From positions 1 through 6,787 of the forward strand of contig JAHENE010000110.1 of NCBI GenBank assembly GCA_024643305.1: DNA of 6,787 bases. Reading direction: 5' to 3'. The translations under genes were made by a program, and so were the position numbers. This document shows positions 1 to 6,480 of this stretch, in pieces. Under the pieces are notes generated by a model. It worked only from the letters and a program-made list of their open reading frames with translations. It did no database searches and was not told where the DNA came from. The stretch's first letter is position 1, and every line of letters starts with the position of its first letter. Origin of the DNA: Thiobacillaceae bacterium (GTDB taxonomy: Bacteria; Pseudomonadota; Gammaproteobacteria; Burkholderiales; Thiobacillaceae).

Positions 1-431
1 CCGGTGCCAGTTACCACCAGCGCACCGGTCGAGGCGTCGTAGGTCGCGCTCGTGATGGTGGGTACGGCAACGTTGCTGACCGTAATGCCATTGCCAGTCA
101 GATCGGCGATGCTGCCGCCCGCAAACGTTGTATTCCAGCCGTTGGCGGCGGCCAGATTGTAGGTGGTGCCGCCAGTCGAGCTGGTGCCATTCTTGTTCAC
201 GATCTGGTTGAGGGCTGCCTTGTCGGTGGCTGAGAGGGTCAGGGTGAACTGGGTGGCGGAACTGATTTCGACATCCGCGGTATCAGTCAGGGTATAGGTG
301 GAACCCCCTTCGCCGGTCAGGGTGAACGTGGACGCATCGATGTCAGCGCCACTGCCGTTGGCAAGAAAATCCGTGCCCGTCACCACAAGCGCACCAGTCA
401 CTGCGTTGTAGGTGGCGCTGGTTACGGTAGG
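1..431 (-). repeat. In-gene tandem repeat, 369-base (123-residue) period
   Basis: Within the adhesin-like gene, a unit starting at the Pro codon 429-431 (residue 192) begins again at the Pro codon 60-62 (residue 315), an exact in-frame spacing of 369 bases. The first 20 residues of the two units ([20 protein letters not shown] and [20 protein letters not shown]) agree at 17 positions. Only unit 1 (63-431) is complete; unit 2 continues past the window edge. The regular beta-strand/turn pattern and conserved TGT and FTLT elements suggest Ig-like or cadherin-like modules in a rod-shaped protein. The total number of units cannot be seen. Confidence 0.85.
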
Positions 432-1004
432 TTTGGGAACGGGGGTGTAGATGAAATTATCAAACCCTACTGCGTTTGCGGCAGTGTCATAGTTTGAACT
501 GATTTCCAGTTTGTCGATTGCGGTAAAAGAGGCAGGAAAGATGAAGGGCAGGTTGGGATTGACTGTCGCGTTGTATGGAAGATTTTGGTTGGCTGTCGCA
601 ACGAGGTTGCCATTGCGATAACCAAGATACGTGATGGTTGTGTCGAACCCAAAAGACGGGTCAATCCAGTTATAAGCAGCGATGGAAGTGGGCGTGAAGT
701 AGTCGGAGCTGATCGTGATGGTTGCAGGTGTTATCGAATTTGCGAGGATGACCTCATCCGTGCCGCCAATCCCTGTGCCAGCAGAGTACGACTCTAAACC
801 GGTCCAGGTGAAACCTGCATATGAAACAGGAGCGCCTGTCCAACTGCTGCCAAGGCCATCGAAAGTGACTGTTGTGGCCTGGGCAAGTGAGCCAAAAGCG
901 CTGAGCAATAAAAATAGTGCCAGGTGTCGCGCCCGGCGAAACAGCAAAGCCAGGATTGAAATGGGTTTTGCCAGGCTCTGGCGAGCGGCATTCGTTTTGT
1001 TCAT
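1..1004 (-). CDS. Secreted repeat protein, adhesin-like (5' part, runs off left edge)
   Basis: Open frame of 334 codons from an ATG at 1002-1004 to the window edge with no stop, so the C-terminus is missing. A GGGGA Shine-Dalgarno-like site lies 6 bases upstream of the ATG. Residues 1-43 look like a long signal peptide: a basic N-region, a hydrophobic stretch, a second basic patch (RRAR, 23-26), a second hydrophobic stretch (28-40), and a probable signal peptidase I site after AQA at 41-43. Residues 44-190 form a Thr/Ser/Gly/aromatic-rich, cysteine-free region that looks all-beta, ending in GFDNFIYTP, like the beta-sandwich domains of exported proteobacterial proteins. From residue 192 a 123-residue repeat begins and restarts at 315. 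Such Thr/Gly/Asp-rich repeats, with motifs like [17 protein letters not shown], are known from large bacterial surface proteins. I infer a surface or released adhesin; the anchoring signal (PEP-CTERM, RTX/type I secretion or other) would be in the missing end. The gene lies 232 bases after the ATPase subunit D gene, on the same strand, and probably has its own promoter. The exact function is unknown. Confidence 0.85.
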   Translation of the reverse strand, partial: MNKTNAARQSLAKPISILALLFRRARHLALFLLLSAFGSLAQATTVTFDGLGSSWTGAPVSYAGFTWTGLESYSAGTGIGGTDEVILANSITPATITISSDYFTPTSIAAYNWIDPSFGFDTTITYLGYRNGNLVATANQNLPYNATVNPNLPFIFPASFTAIDKLEISSNYDTAANAVGFDNFIYTPVPKPTVTSATYNAVTGALVVTGTDFLANGSGADIDASTFTLTGEGGSTYTLTDTADVEISSATQFTLTLSATDKAALNQIVNKNGTSSTGGTTYNLAAANGWNTTFAGGSIADLTGNGITVSNVAVPTITSATYDASTGALVVTGT

Positions 1005-1010
1005 TATGGT

Positions 1011-1015
1011 TCCCC
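1011..1015 (-). promoter_or_regulatory. Ribosome binding site of the adhesin-like gene
   Basis: The minus strand reads GGGGA, then 6 bases, then ATG at 1004. This spacing supports the ATG at 1002-1004 as the start; that start is also the one that includes a complete signal peptide. Confidence 0.55.
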
Positions 1016-1091
1016 AATGGATATTCAGCGCGCTTTTTGAATTCGCTTCAAAAAAGTCGAAGCTTTTATATTCGCGCATTTATTCCGGGGA

Positions 1092-1097
1092 ATCATA
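1092..1097 (-). promoter_or_regulatory. Possible -10 element upstream of the adhesin-like gene
   Basis: TATGAT on the minus strand matches the sigma-70 -10 consensus at 5 of 6 bases and lies about 88 bases before the start codon. The only -35-like hexamer nearby is TTTACC (1117-1122) with a long 19-base spacer, so this is weak. The CAATTTGT/ACAAATTG inverted repeat (1103-1129) falls just upstream, in the spacer/-35 region, where a repressor or activator could bind. Confidence 0.25.
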
Positions 1098-1236
1098 CCT
1101 GCCAATTTGTGCCCCCGGTAAACAAATTGTTAGGGCTTGTAAGACGCCATCACGATGGACCATAGGGGCAGATAAGTTCAGGCGTCTTTAGCAAGGCGTG
1201 GGTCAGCGTTTTCCTGCCCGATCAAGTATCCTTAAC

Positions 1237-1845
1237 CTACAGCCCTCGCAGCACCTTGATCTGGAACAGGGTGCTGCGCTCATCCTCTTCCAGTGCCTGC
1301 CGAATGTGTGAAACCGTTGCCTGGTAGCGCGGAATGATGTTGTACCTAAGTGCATTTACCCGTTTCCGGGTTTTTCGCTGCTCCACGACGAAGCGCCTCA
1401 AGGCGTTTTCCGCCTCGCCCAGTTGCGCCAGGAAAGCAACCAGATCGGTCATTCTGGCGCGGGCTTCGTCAAAACTGACATCGGTCCACATCAAGCCAAC
1501 CGGCTGCAAAGGCAGGGTCTTTGCCTTTACCGAGGGATACTCAACGCCGACCGAGGAGCGATTTGTGATGTCCACTTGTACCGAGTGCGAGAAACCCAGG
1601 CTGGCTTGACGCAAAACCTGGCTGCCCATGCGTAGTTCGCAAATCGCCATCCAGCGATAGGCTTCCTGTAACTTGAGTTCGGCCTCCTGGCGCAACAGGC
1701 GGTATTCCTTTAAGCGCTCCTGAACCACGCGCGTAAGCAGCTCGCGCTTCTTCTCCAGCATATCGTGGCCCTGGGTGAGGAACTTCACCTGCTTGCCAAG
1801 CTGCAGGAGGGCGTTGCGCGTAGGGGGAACCTTGAGCCGTTTCAT
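1237..1845 (-). CDS. atpD: V/A-type ATPase subunit D (central rotor shaft)
   Basis: This 202-residue protein is the normal length for subunit D, the long coiled-coil shaft that turns inside the A3B3 head and passes torque between catalysis and the membrane ring, in complex with subunit F. The N-terminal helix carries the family signature [14 protein letters not shown] (6-19) followed by [10 protein letters not shown] (26-35). The C-terminal helix carries [19 protein letters not shown] (157-175), then [20 protein letters not shown], again typical of the family. Both helices are rich in charged heptad-like sequence, with a beta-rich segment in the middle (about 75-120) that forms the head of the shaft. 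The start codon overlaps the subunit B stop as ATGA, and no strong Shine-Dalgarno is seen, so translation is probably coupled to B. It is the last visible gene of the operon and ends in TAG. Confidence 0.96.
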   Translation of the reverse strand: MKRLKVPPTRNALLQLGKQVKFLTQGHDMLEKKRELLTRVVQERLKEYRLLRQEAELKLQEAYRWMAICELRMGSQVLRQASLGFSHSVQVDITNRSSVGVEYPSVKAKTLPLQPVGLMWTDVSFDEARARMTDLVAFLAQLGEAENALRRFVVEQRKTRKRVNALRYNIIPRYQATVSHIRQALEEDERSTLFQIKVLRGL

Positions 1846-3248
1846 TCGCTGTCTGGCGAGCGGTAGCGCGCCTCTATATCCTTTTCCGACAGCCGCGTAA
1901 GCGCTTCTTTGGGCAGCAGCGATAGCACTTCCCAGGCCAGGTCCAGGGTATGGAAAATGCTGCGGTCTTCATGCTCTCCCTGGCTGACGAAACGCTGCTC
2001 AAATGCATCTGCAAATTGCAGATAACGGTTGTCTTCTTCGGAGAGTTCTTCTGCACCGATGATGGCAGCGAGGCTGCGCACTTCCTGCGCCTTGGCATAG
2101 GATGCGAACAGCTGGCTGGCGACGCGCGCATGGTCCTCGCGCGTCATGCCCTCGCCGATGCCGTCCTTCATCAGACGCGAAAGCGATGGCAAGACAGCCA
2201 CTGGTGGCTGGATGTTGGCCGCGGCCAGTTCACGCGACAGCACGATCTGCCCTTCCGTGATGTAACCGGTCAGATCCGGCACGGGATGGGTGATGTCGTC
2301 GGACGGCATGGACACCACCGGAATCATGGTGATCGAGCCGGCCTTGCCGCGAATGCGGCCGGCGCGTTCGTAGATTTCGGCCAGATCCGAATACAAGTAT
2401 CCGGGAAATCCTTTGCGCGCTGGCACATCGCCTTTGCCGGTAGCGATCTCTCTTAAAGCTTCCGCGTAGTAGGTCATATCCGTCATCACCACCAGCACGT
2501 GCATGTCGAGATCGAAGGCAAGATATTCCGCACAGGTCAGCGCCACGCGCGGCAGGATCAGGCGCTCGATGGGCGGGTCGTCCGCGAGGTTGATGAACGT
2601 AACAACCTGCCCCAGCACCCCGCTCTCTTTGAAGGACTCTTCGAAAAAGCGTGCATCGCTGTGCGAAACACCCATGGCCGCGAACACCAGTGCAAAACTT
2701 TCCTGGCTGTCTGCCTTGCCTTCGCCATGGAAAAGCAATTTGGCCTGGCGCACGATCTGCGCTGCCAATCTATTGTGAGGAAGTCCAGAACCGGAAAACA
2801 CCGGCAGCTTCTGGCCGCGCACCAAGGTGTTCATGCCATCGATTGTGGAAATGCCGGTCTGGATGAACTCGCGTGGATAAGCACGCGCTGCCGGGTTGAG
2901 CGCAGCGCCGTTGACATTGCGCGAAAGCCTGGAAATGATTGGCGGGCGACCATCGCGTGACTGGCCAACACCGTTGAAAACACGGCCCAGCATCTCGGGC
3001 GCCAGTGCCAGTTCAAACGGCTGATCCAGAAAACGCACCCAGGTGCGTTCAAGGTCAATGTTGTCGGTCCCTTCAAAAACCTGGATCAGCACCAGTTCTT
3101 CAGAAGAACGGATCACCTGTCCGCTACGCTGCCGGCCGAGATGGTCGCGCACCACCACGCGGTCTCCCAGTGCAACATCCGGCACATTGCGCATGGCCAG
3201 CAATCCGCCGCGCGCCCATGCCGAACTGCGGTATTCGAGCATGCTCAT
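1842..3248 (-). CDS. atpB: V/A-type ATPase subunit B (non-catalytic nucleotide-binding)
   Basis: This 468-residue protein is the usual length for subunit B, which alternates with subunit A in the cytoplasmic A3B3 hexamer and regulates catalysis without hydrolysing ATP. A beta-barrel domain covers about 1-80. The nucleotide-binding domain shows the B-type degenerate P-loop [14 protein letters not shown] (152-165), which lacks the Walker A lysine as expected. Other marks are [17 protein letters not shown] (218-234), the Walker B-like strand [18 protein letters not shown] (250-267), [18 protein letters not shown] (281-298), and PSLSRLM (354-360), in which R358 should be the arginine finger that reaches into the neighbouring A catalytic site. 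The C-terminal helical bundle follows. The ATG overlaps the subunit A stop codon (ATGA), and the gene's own stop overlaps the subunit D start. A second ATG two codons downstream is an alternative start, but the overlap favours the first. The subunit D, E, F, I and K neighbours exclude a flagellar or type III secretion ATPase. Confidence 0.98.
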   Translation of the reverse strand: MSMLEYRSSAWARGGLLAMRNVPDVALGDRVVVRDHLGRQRSGQVIRSSEELVLIQVFEGTDNIDLERTWVRFLDQPFELALAPEMLGRVFNGVGQSRDGRPPIISRLSRNVNGAALNPAARAYPREFIQTGISTIDGMNTLVRGQKLPVFSGSGLPHNRLAAQIVRQAKLLFHGEGKADSQESFALVFAAMGVSHSDARFFEESFKESGVLGQVVTFINLADDPPIERLILPRVALTCAEYLAFDLDMHVLVVMTDMTYYAEALREIATGKGDVPARKGFPGYLYSDLAEIYERAGRIRGKAGSITMIPVVSMPSDDITHPVPDLTGYITEGQIVLSRELAAANIQPPVAVLPSLSRLMKDGIGEGMTREDHARVASQLFASYAKAQEVRSLAAIIGAEELSEEDNRYLQFADAFEQRFVSQGEHEDRSIFHTLDLAWEVLSLLPKEALTRLSEKDIEARYRSPDSE

Positions 3249-5065
3249 GTTGGGCCTGCCCCCGTTCTGGCCGCAGACTCGCCCTTTGCCAAGGGGCTGG
3301 CGTATTCCGCGCGCAAGGCATCGAAGATGGGCTCGATGGCCTTTCCTTCCTGTTCCAGTCCTTCTATTTCTTCACTGCTGTAGCTGATCTTCCAGCGCCT
3401 GGCTTTTGCCAACAGCGGCTGGCGCAGCAACTCCTGAACCGGCATGCCGACCTTCAGCATCTCGGCACCACGGGTATGTATTTCGATCATCAGCTTCAGC
3501 AGCAAGAACTGTTTTCGCGGAGAACAAAAACTGTCGTTGGGCTCGAGTGCGCTTTGTTGCAGAAGCCCTTCACGGATCAATTTGGACGTTTCCAGTGTCC
3601 AGCGCTGCTGCCCGGACAGTGCCTCCACACCCACCAGGTTGACGATGCGAGCCAGCTCCTCTGATTCTGACAACAGCCGCAATGCGATATTGCGCAGCCG
3701 CATCCAGTCTTCGTTAATATTCTCGTGCCACCATTTGGCAGCGACATCGACAAACAGAGAAAAGCTTTCCAGCCAGTCCACCGCCGGATAATGGCGGGCA
3801 TCGGCCAGGTCCTTAGACAGTGCCCAGAATGTCTGGATGATGTCCTTGGTATGGCTGGTCACCGGCTCGGAGAAATCACCTCCGGGTGGCGATACGGCGC
3901 CGATCAAGGTGACCGAGCCATGATTGCCGTTGAGCGTTTCCACCCGGCCTGCGCGTTCGTAGAAAGCTGACAGCGTCGATCCCAGGTAGGCTGGATAACC
4001 CTCTTCCACCGGCATCTGTCCCAGCCTGCCGGAAACCTCGCGCAGGGCTTCAGCCCAGCGACTGGTGGAGTCGGCTACGACCACGACATCAAAACCCTGA
4101 TCGCGAAAATATTCTGCGATGGTCATGCCCACGTATACCGACACTTCGCGCGCAACCACCGGCATGTTGGAAGTATTGGCCACCAGCATGGTGCGTTCCA
4201 TGAGCGGCCTGCCCGTGCGCGGATCGCTAAGTTGAGGAAAAGTATCCAGCACCTCGGTCAATTCGTTGCCGCGCTCACCGCAGCCGACATAGATCACGAT
4301 CTGGGCATCTGACCAGCGTGCGATCTGCTGTTGCAATACGGTCTTGCCGGCGCCGAACGGGCCGGGGATGGCACCTTTGCCACCCTTCAACAGCGGAAAG
4401 AAGGTATCCATGATGCGCTGTCCCGTAATCAGCGGCTGCAGGGCGTGGTCACGCTTGCTGAAGGGCCGGGGTATGCGCACGGGCCAGCGGCTGGAGAGAT
4501 GCAGCTTGTGGATATTGCCCTGCGTATCGCGCACGCGGCCGATGACATCATCCACCGTGTAATCTCCTGCCGGAACCAGATCGTCCAGTTCGCCCGTGAC
4601 GTCAGGTGGCATCAGTATGCGATGGGTGATGCTGTCGTTTTCCAGCACACTCCCCAGAATGGTGCTGCCGGAAACTTTTGCGCCGATTTTCAAATCTTTC
4701 CCAGGGACGAATGGCCAGCGCTTGTTGCGATCAATTGCCGGCACCATCAGCCCGCGTTCGATACGTTCACCAGTCTGTTCCAACAGGGTTTTGAGCGGAC
4801 GCTGCAGACCGTCAAAAATTCCTCCCAGGAGGCCCGGGCCCAGTTCAACCGATAGCTGCGAGCCAACCGCAGAAGCTGGCGCTCCAGGACGCAAGCCCTC
4901 GGTAATTTCATACACCTGGATGATCGCTCGATCATCTTCACGAGCAATGACCTCGCCCATCAGGCCCTGGCTGCCCAGCTTGACCTGCTCGCCAATGCGC
5001 GCATTGGGCAGGCGTGCGATCACAATCGGCCCCTGAATATCGAGTATGGTGCCCTCGCTGCTCAT
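3245..5065 (-). CDS. atpA: V/A-type ATPase subunit A (catalytic)
   Basis: The catalytic subunit hydrolyses or synthesises ATP at the A/B interfaces of the cytoplasmic head. At 606 residues it is slightly longer than many relatives, with a low-complexity tail (about 590-606). An N-terminal beta-barrel (about 1-70, beginning [15 protein letters not shown]) is followed by the 'bulge' insertion (about 115-190), which separates V/A-type A subunits from F-type beta. The P-loop GPFGAGKT is at 235-242, with K241 and T242 for phosphate and Mg2+. GCGERGNE (261-268) contains the catalytic glutamate E264. The Walker B strand [18 protein letters not shown] is at 326-343, and [11 protein letters not shown] at 392-402. 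All key catalytic residues are intact, so the enzyme should be active. No intein or interruption is present. The ATG overlaps the subunit E stop as ATGA, with a G-rich stretch upstream that may serve as Shine-Dalgarno; the gene's stop overlaps the subunit B start. Confidence 0.98.
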   Translation of the reverse strand: MSSEGTILDIQGPIVIARLPNARIGEQVKLGSQGLMGEVIAREDDRAIIQVYEITEGLRPGAPASAVGSQLSVELGPGLLGGIFDGLQRPLKTLLEQTGERIERGLMVPAIDRNKRWPFVPGKDLKIGAKVSGSTILGSVLENDSITHRILMPPDVTGELDDLVPAGDYTVDDVIGRVRDTQGNIHKLHLSSRWPVRIPRPFSKRDHALQPLITGQRIMDTFFPLLKGGKGAIPGPFGAGKTVLQQQIARWSDAQIVIYVGCGERGNELTEVLDTFPQLSDPRTGRPLMERTMLVANTSNMPVVAREVSVYVGMTIAEYFRDQGFDVVVVADSTSRWAEALREVSGRLGQMPVEEGYPAYLGSTLSAFYERAGRVETLNGNHGSVTLIGAVSPPGGDFSEPVTSHTKDIIQTFWALSKDLADARHYPAVDWLESFSLFVDVAAKWWHENINEDWMRLRNIALRLLSESEELARIVNLVGVEALSGQQRWTLETSKLIREGLLQQSALEPNDSFCSPRKQFLLLKLMIEIHTRGAEMLKVGMPVQELLRQPLLAKARRWKISYSSEEIEGLEQEGKAIEPIFDALRAEYASPLAKGESAARTGAGPT

Positions 5066-5691
5066 CCCGCCCCGCCCGCCTTCTGGAACAATGTATCCAT
5101 GATGGTGCTCAGTACTTCATCCTGCATGCGCGCCAGGCGTCCTTCAAACGTGTTGTTGACGCGCACCCTGCCATCCCCTGAACGAACCATCACGCCGCCG
5201 ATTGTGTGTTCGGCCAGCGGGGCCAGTTCAAGCTTTCGCCCAGACGCTGCTCTTGCGGCCAGATCTTTCCACACAGGCCTCAGGCCTTCGATGTCACGCG
5301 GGCTCAGCTCGGCCACCAGATCACCTTCAGGGATTGCGGAGGCAGCTTCGGCCAGATAGTTCTCCAATACCTTGTGGTACCTGCCTGGGTTATCAGGAAT
5401 TTTTTCCAGCCGCTTGCGAACATCTGCCAAAACACCCTGGACCAAGGCCCAATGGAGGCGATCCATTTCGGTATCCAGGCGTATTTTTGAAGTCTGCATA
5501 ATTTGCCGGCAAAGCTGCTCTGCCTCATGCTGAAAACTTTGTTCCTCACCCTCCCGAAGCCGCTGCAATTTGGTCTGCAATTCGTGTTTGATCTGCTCAG
5601 AGGTCTGACGCCCTTTTTCCAAATGCTGCGCCGCCAGATTCATGGCTTGCGCAAACAGCAGACCTTCCAGCTTTTCGGTGTGCTGGGTCAT
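5062..5691 (-). CDS. atpE: V/A-type ATPase subunit E (peripheral stalk)
   Basis: Subunit E is part of the peripheral stator stalk that holds the A3B3 head still against the rotor. The 209-residue protein has a long charged alpha-helix rich in Glu, Gln, Arg and Lys (about 5-95), suited to a coiled coil with a small partner (G/H type). A globular C-terminal domain carries the family signature GGVMVRSGDGRVRVNNTFEGRL (165-186). I chose the ATG at 5689-5691 because GGAGG (5698-5702) lies 6 bases upstream of it; an in-frame GTG one codon earlier (5692-5694) is only 3 bases from that site and would add one Met. The start region overlaps the subunit F stop (GTGATG), and the gene's own stop overlaps the subunit A start. 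No gene for the partner helix subunit is seen between K and D. Confidence 0.95.
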   Translation of the reverse strand: MTQHTEKLEGLLFAQAMNLAAQHLEKGRQTSEQIKHELQTKLQRLREGEEQSFQHEAEQLCRQIMQTSKIRLDTEMDRLHWALVQGVLADVRKRLEKIPDNPGRYHKVLENYLAEAASAIPEGDLVAELSPRDIEGLRPVWKDLAARAASGRKLELAPLAEHTIGGVMVRSGDGRVRVNNTFEGRLARMQDEVLSTIMDTLFQKAGGAG

Positions 5692-6005
5692 CACAATCCT
5701 CCGGACAGGCTGATCAGCCTGTCCACATCCGAGCGGTATTCGCCACCACTGATCAGTGATGGAATCTGGACCACCACCACGCGTCCGCCCTCCGATTGCA
5801 CACGGTGCAACCAGGGTCCTGGTTCGTCGATCAGTCCAGACTCGATCAGCACCAGCGCCTTGGACTTTTCTGTCACCAGTGACTTGAGCAGGGATTCAAG
5901 TTGATCTGCGTCAGCACCGGGCATGACCTCTATGCCGGCGAGGCGGAAACCATCCATGAGCGGAGCGGAACCGAGTGCAATAATTCGTGTGGCGCCAGAT
6001 GACAT
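5691..6005 (-). CDS. atpF: V/A-type ATPase subunit F (central stalk)
   Basis: This 104-residue protein is the typical length for subunit F, a small Rossmann-like protein that binds subunit D at the base of the rotor shaft and can modulate ATPase activity. The N-terminal strand and loop RIIALGSAPLMDGFRLAGIEV (7-27) contain the GFRLAGI family motif. KALVLIESGLID (49-60) and RVVVVQIPSL (75-84) match the later beta-strands and the conserved Ile-Pro segment. The C-terminal helix, about 88-100, is the part that contacts D in known structures. The start is 10 bases after the subunit K stop, and the stop overlaps the subunit E start. Its place between K and E, rather than after C, is discussed in the findings. 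Confidence 0.93.
   Translation of the reverse strand: MSSGATRIIALGSAPLMDGFRLAGIEVMPGADADQLESLLKSLVTEKSKALVLIESGLIDEPGPWLHRVQSEGGRVVVVQIPSLISGGEYRSDVDRLISLSGGL
5698..5702 (-). promoter_or_regulatory. Strong ribosome binding site deciding the subunit E start
   Basis: GGAGG on the minus strand sits 6 bases before the ATG at 5691 and only 3 bases before the alternative GTG at 5694. It is the clearest Shine-Dalgarno in the operon and is embedded in the last codons of subunit F. It favours the ATG start and may raise subunit E output relative to F. Confidence 0.7.
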
Positions 6006-6015
6006 GCAAGTCGCC

Positions 6016-6459
6016 CTAGATTTTTCCCAGCAACAGAATGGACATCACCAGGCCGTAGATGGCGATGCCCTCGGCCAGGCCCAGGTAAATCAGCGTGCGG
6101 CCGAACATCTCCGGCTTTTCTGCAACGACCGCCAGCGCTGCCGAACCCACGGGCCCCAGGGCCAGTGCTGCACCGATGGCAGCCAGCCCGGTAGGCAGTC
6201 CGACCCCGATGATCGCGAGCCCAAGCCCCAGCGTCACCTCTCCGCGTACGACCGTCGCAGTGGTTTCTGCCATGACTTCCTGGGTGCCCATCGCAAGCAG
6301 GACGATCAGCGCCACCACGAAAACGGAAAAATTCCCGAACAGCCAGCTTCGCACGCGGCGTGGTTCCGACACCCGTTTTTCCGGGAACAACTCCAGATAC
6401 ACTCCCAGTCCGATCAGGCCAACAATGGTCAAGGTCATGATGCCTACGATAAAAATCAT
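6016..6459 (-). CDS. ntpK: V/A-type ATPase subunit K (proteolipid c-ring)
   Basis: Subunit K forms the membrane rotor ring that carries ions past subunit I. The 147-residue protein has four hydrophobic segments. The C-terminal pair is the real c-type hairpin: a Gly/Ala-rich helix (about 76-102), a polar loop AEKPEMFG (113-120), and a second helix (about 121-144) with the ion-binding carboxylate E130 in LAEGIAIYGL. The N-terminal part does not look like a second c-hairpin: a helix at about 1-24, a charged linker (ELFPEKRVSEPRRVRS), then a hydrophobic stretch at 39-58 ending in VMAE (62-65), which resembles a signal peptidase site. In an alignment by eye with Enterococcus NtpK, the Na+-ligand Gln position corresponds to L101, which suggests H+ coupling (inference). 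The start is supported by AGGGAG (6466-6471), 6 bases upstream of the ATG. Confidence 0.93.
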   Translation of the reverse strand: MIFIVGIMTLTIVGLIGLGVYLELFPEKRVSEPRRVRSWLFGNFSVFVVALIVLLAMGTQEVMAETTATVVRGEVTLGLGLAIIGVGLPTGLAAIGAALALGPVGSAALAVVAEKPEMFGRTLIYLGLAEGIAIYGLVMSILLLGKI

Positions 6460-6465
6460 GCTGCG

Positions 6466-6471
6466 CTCCCT
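6466..6471 (-). promoter_or_regulatory. Ribosome binding site of subunit K
   Basis: AGGGAG on the minus strand lies 6 bases before the ATG at 6459. It supports the long start that includes the N-terminal hydrophobic extension, rather than the internal Met at codon 8. Confidence 0.65.
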
Positions 6472-6480
6472 AAAATAAAC

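Larger units (their letters stand above)
1005..1236 (-). other. Intergenic region with inverted repeats between the ATPase operon and the adhesin-like gene
   Basis: This 232-base gap has no convincing gene. It holds three perfect 8-bp inverted repeats: AAGACGCC 1141-1148 with GGCGTCTT 1181-1188 (32-base loop); CAATTTGT 1103-1110 with ACAAATTG 1122-1129 (11-base loop); TTTTTGAA 1034-1041 with TTCAAAAA 1047-1054 (5-base loop). The part nearest the adhesin gene (about 1021-1080) is clearly more AT-rich than the flanking coding DNA, as expected for a promoter and leader. A weak -10-like TATGAT lies at 1092-1097 (minus strand), with no good -35 at 17 bases. No hairpin followed by a T-run is seen after subunit D on the minus strand, so no intrinsic terminator can be called with confidence. 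The 1141-1188 repeat might slow or stop transcription leaving the operon. Confidence 0.5.

Noticed and set aside
1..431. CRISPR array or mobile-element repeat at the left end
   Set aside because: The repetition is a 369-base in-frame protein repeat without spacers or terminal inverted repeats.
754..1017. Minus-strand 87-codon frame starting just before the adhesin ATG
   Set aside because: It is the shifted frame of the same DNA; the frame starting at 1004 has a signal peptide and stays open to the edge with repeats, so this one is a shadow.
1098..1116. Sigma-54-like GGGCAC...TTGGC promoter upstream of the adhesin gene
   Set aside because: The GG and GC elements are one base off the required spacing, so the match is not acceptable.
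1141..1188. Intrinsic terminator after subunit D
   Set aside because: The 8-bp stem has a 32-base loop and no T-run follows on the minus strand, so it is kept only as an inverted repeat.
715..1191. Plus-strand open frame of 158 codons opposite the adhesin start and the intergenic gap
   Set aside because: It lies over the signal peptide region of a much better supported minus-strand gene and shows no domain or good ribosome binding site.
3005..3664. Plus-strand open frame of 219 codons across the A/B junction
   Set aside because: Antisense to conserved parts of subunits A and B, with many Cys, Gln and Pro and no family resemblance; a GC-driven shadow.
1842..5065. Subunits A and B as flagellar/type III secretion or F1-type ATPases
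   Set aside because: The bulge domain of A, the degenerate B-type P-loop and the adjacent D, E, F, I and K genes identify a V/A-type enzyme.
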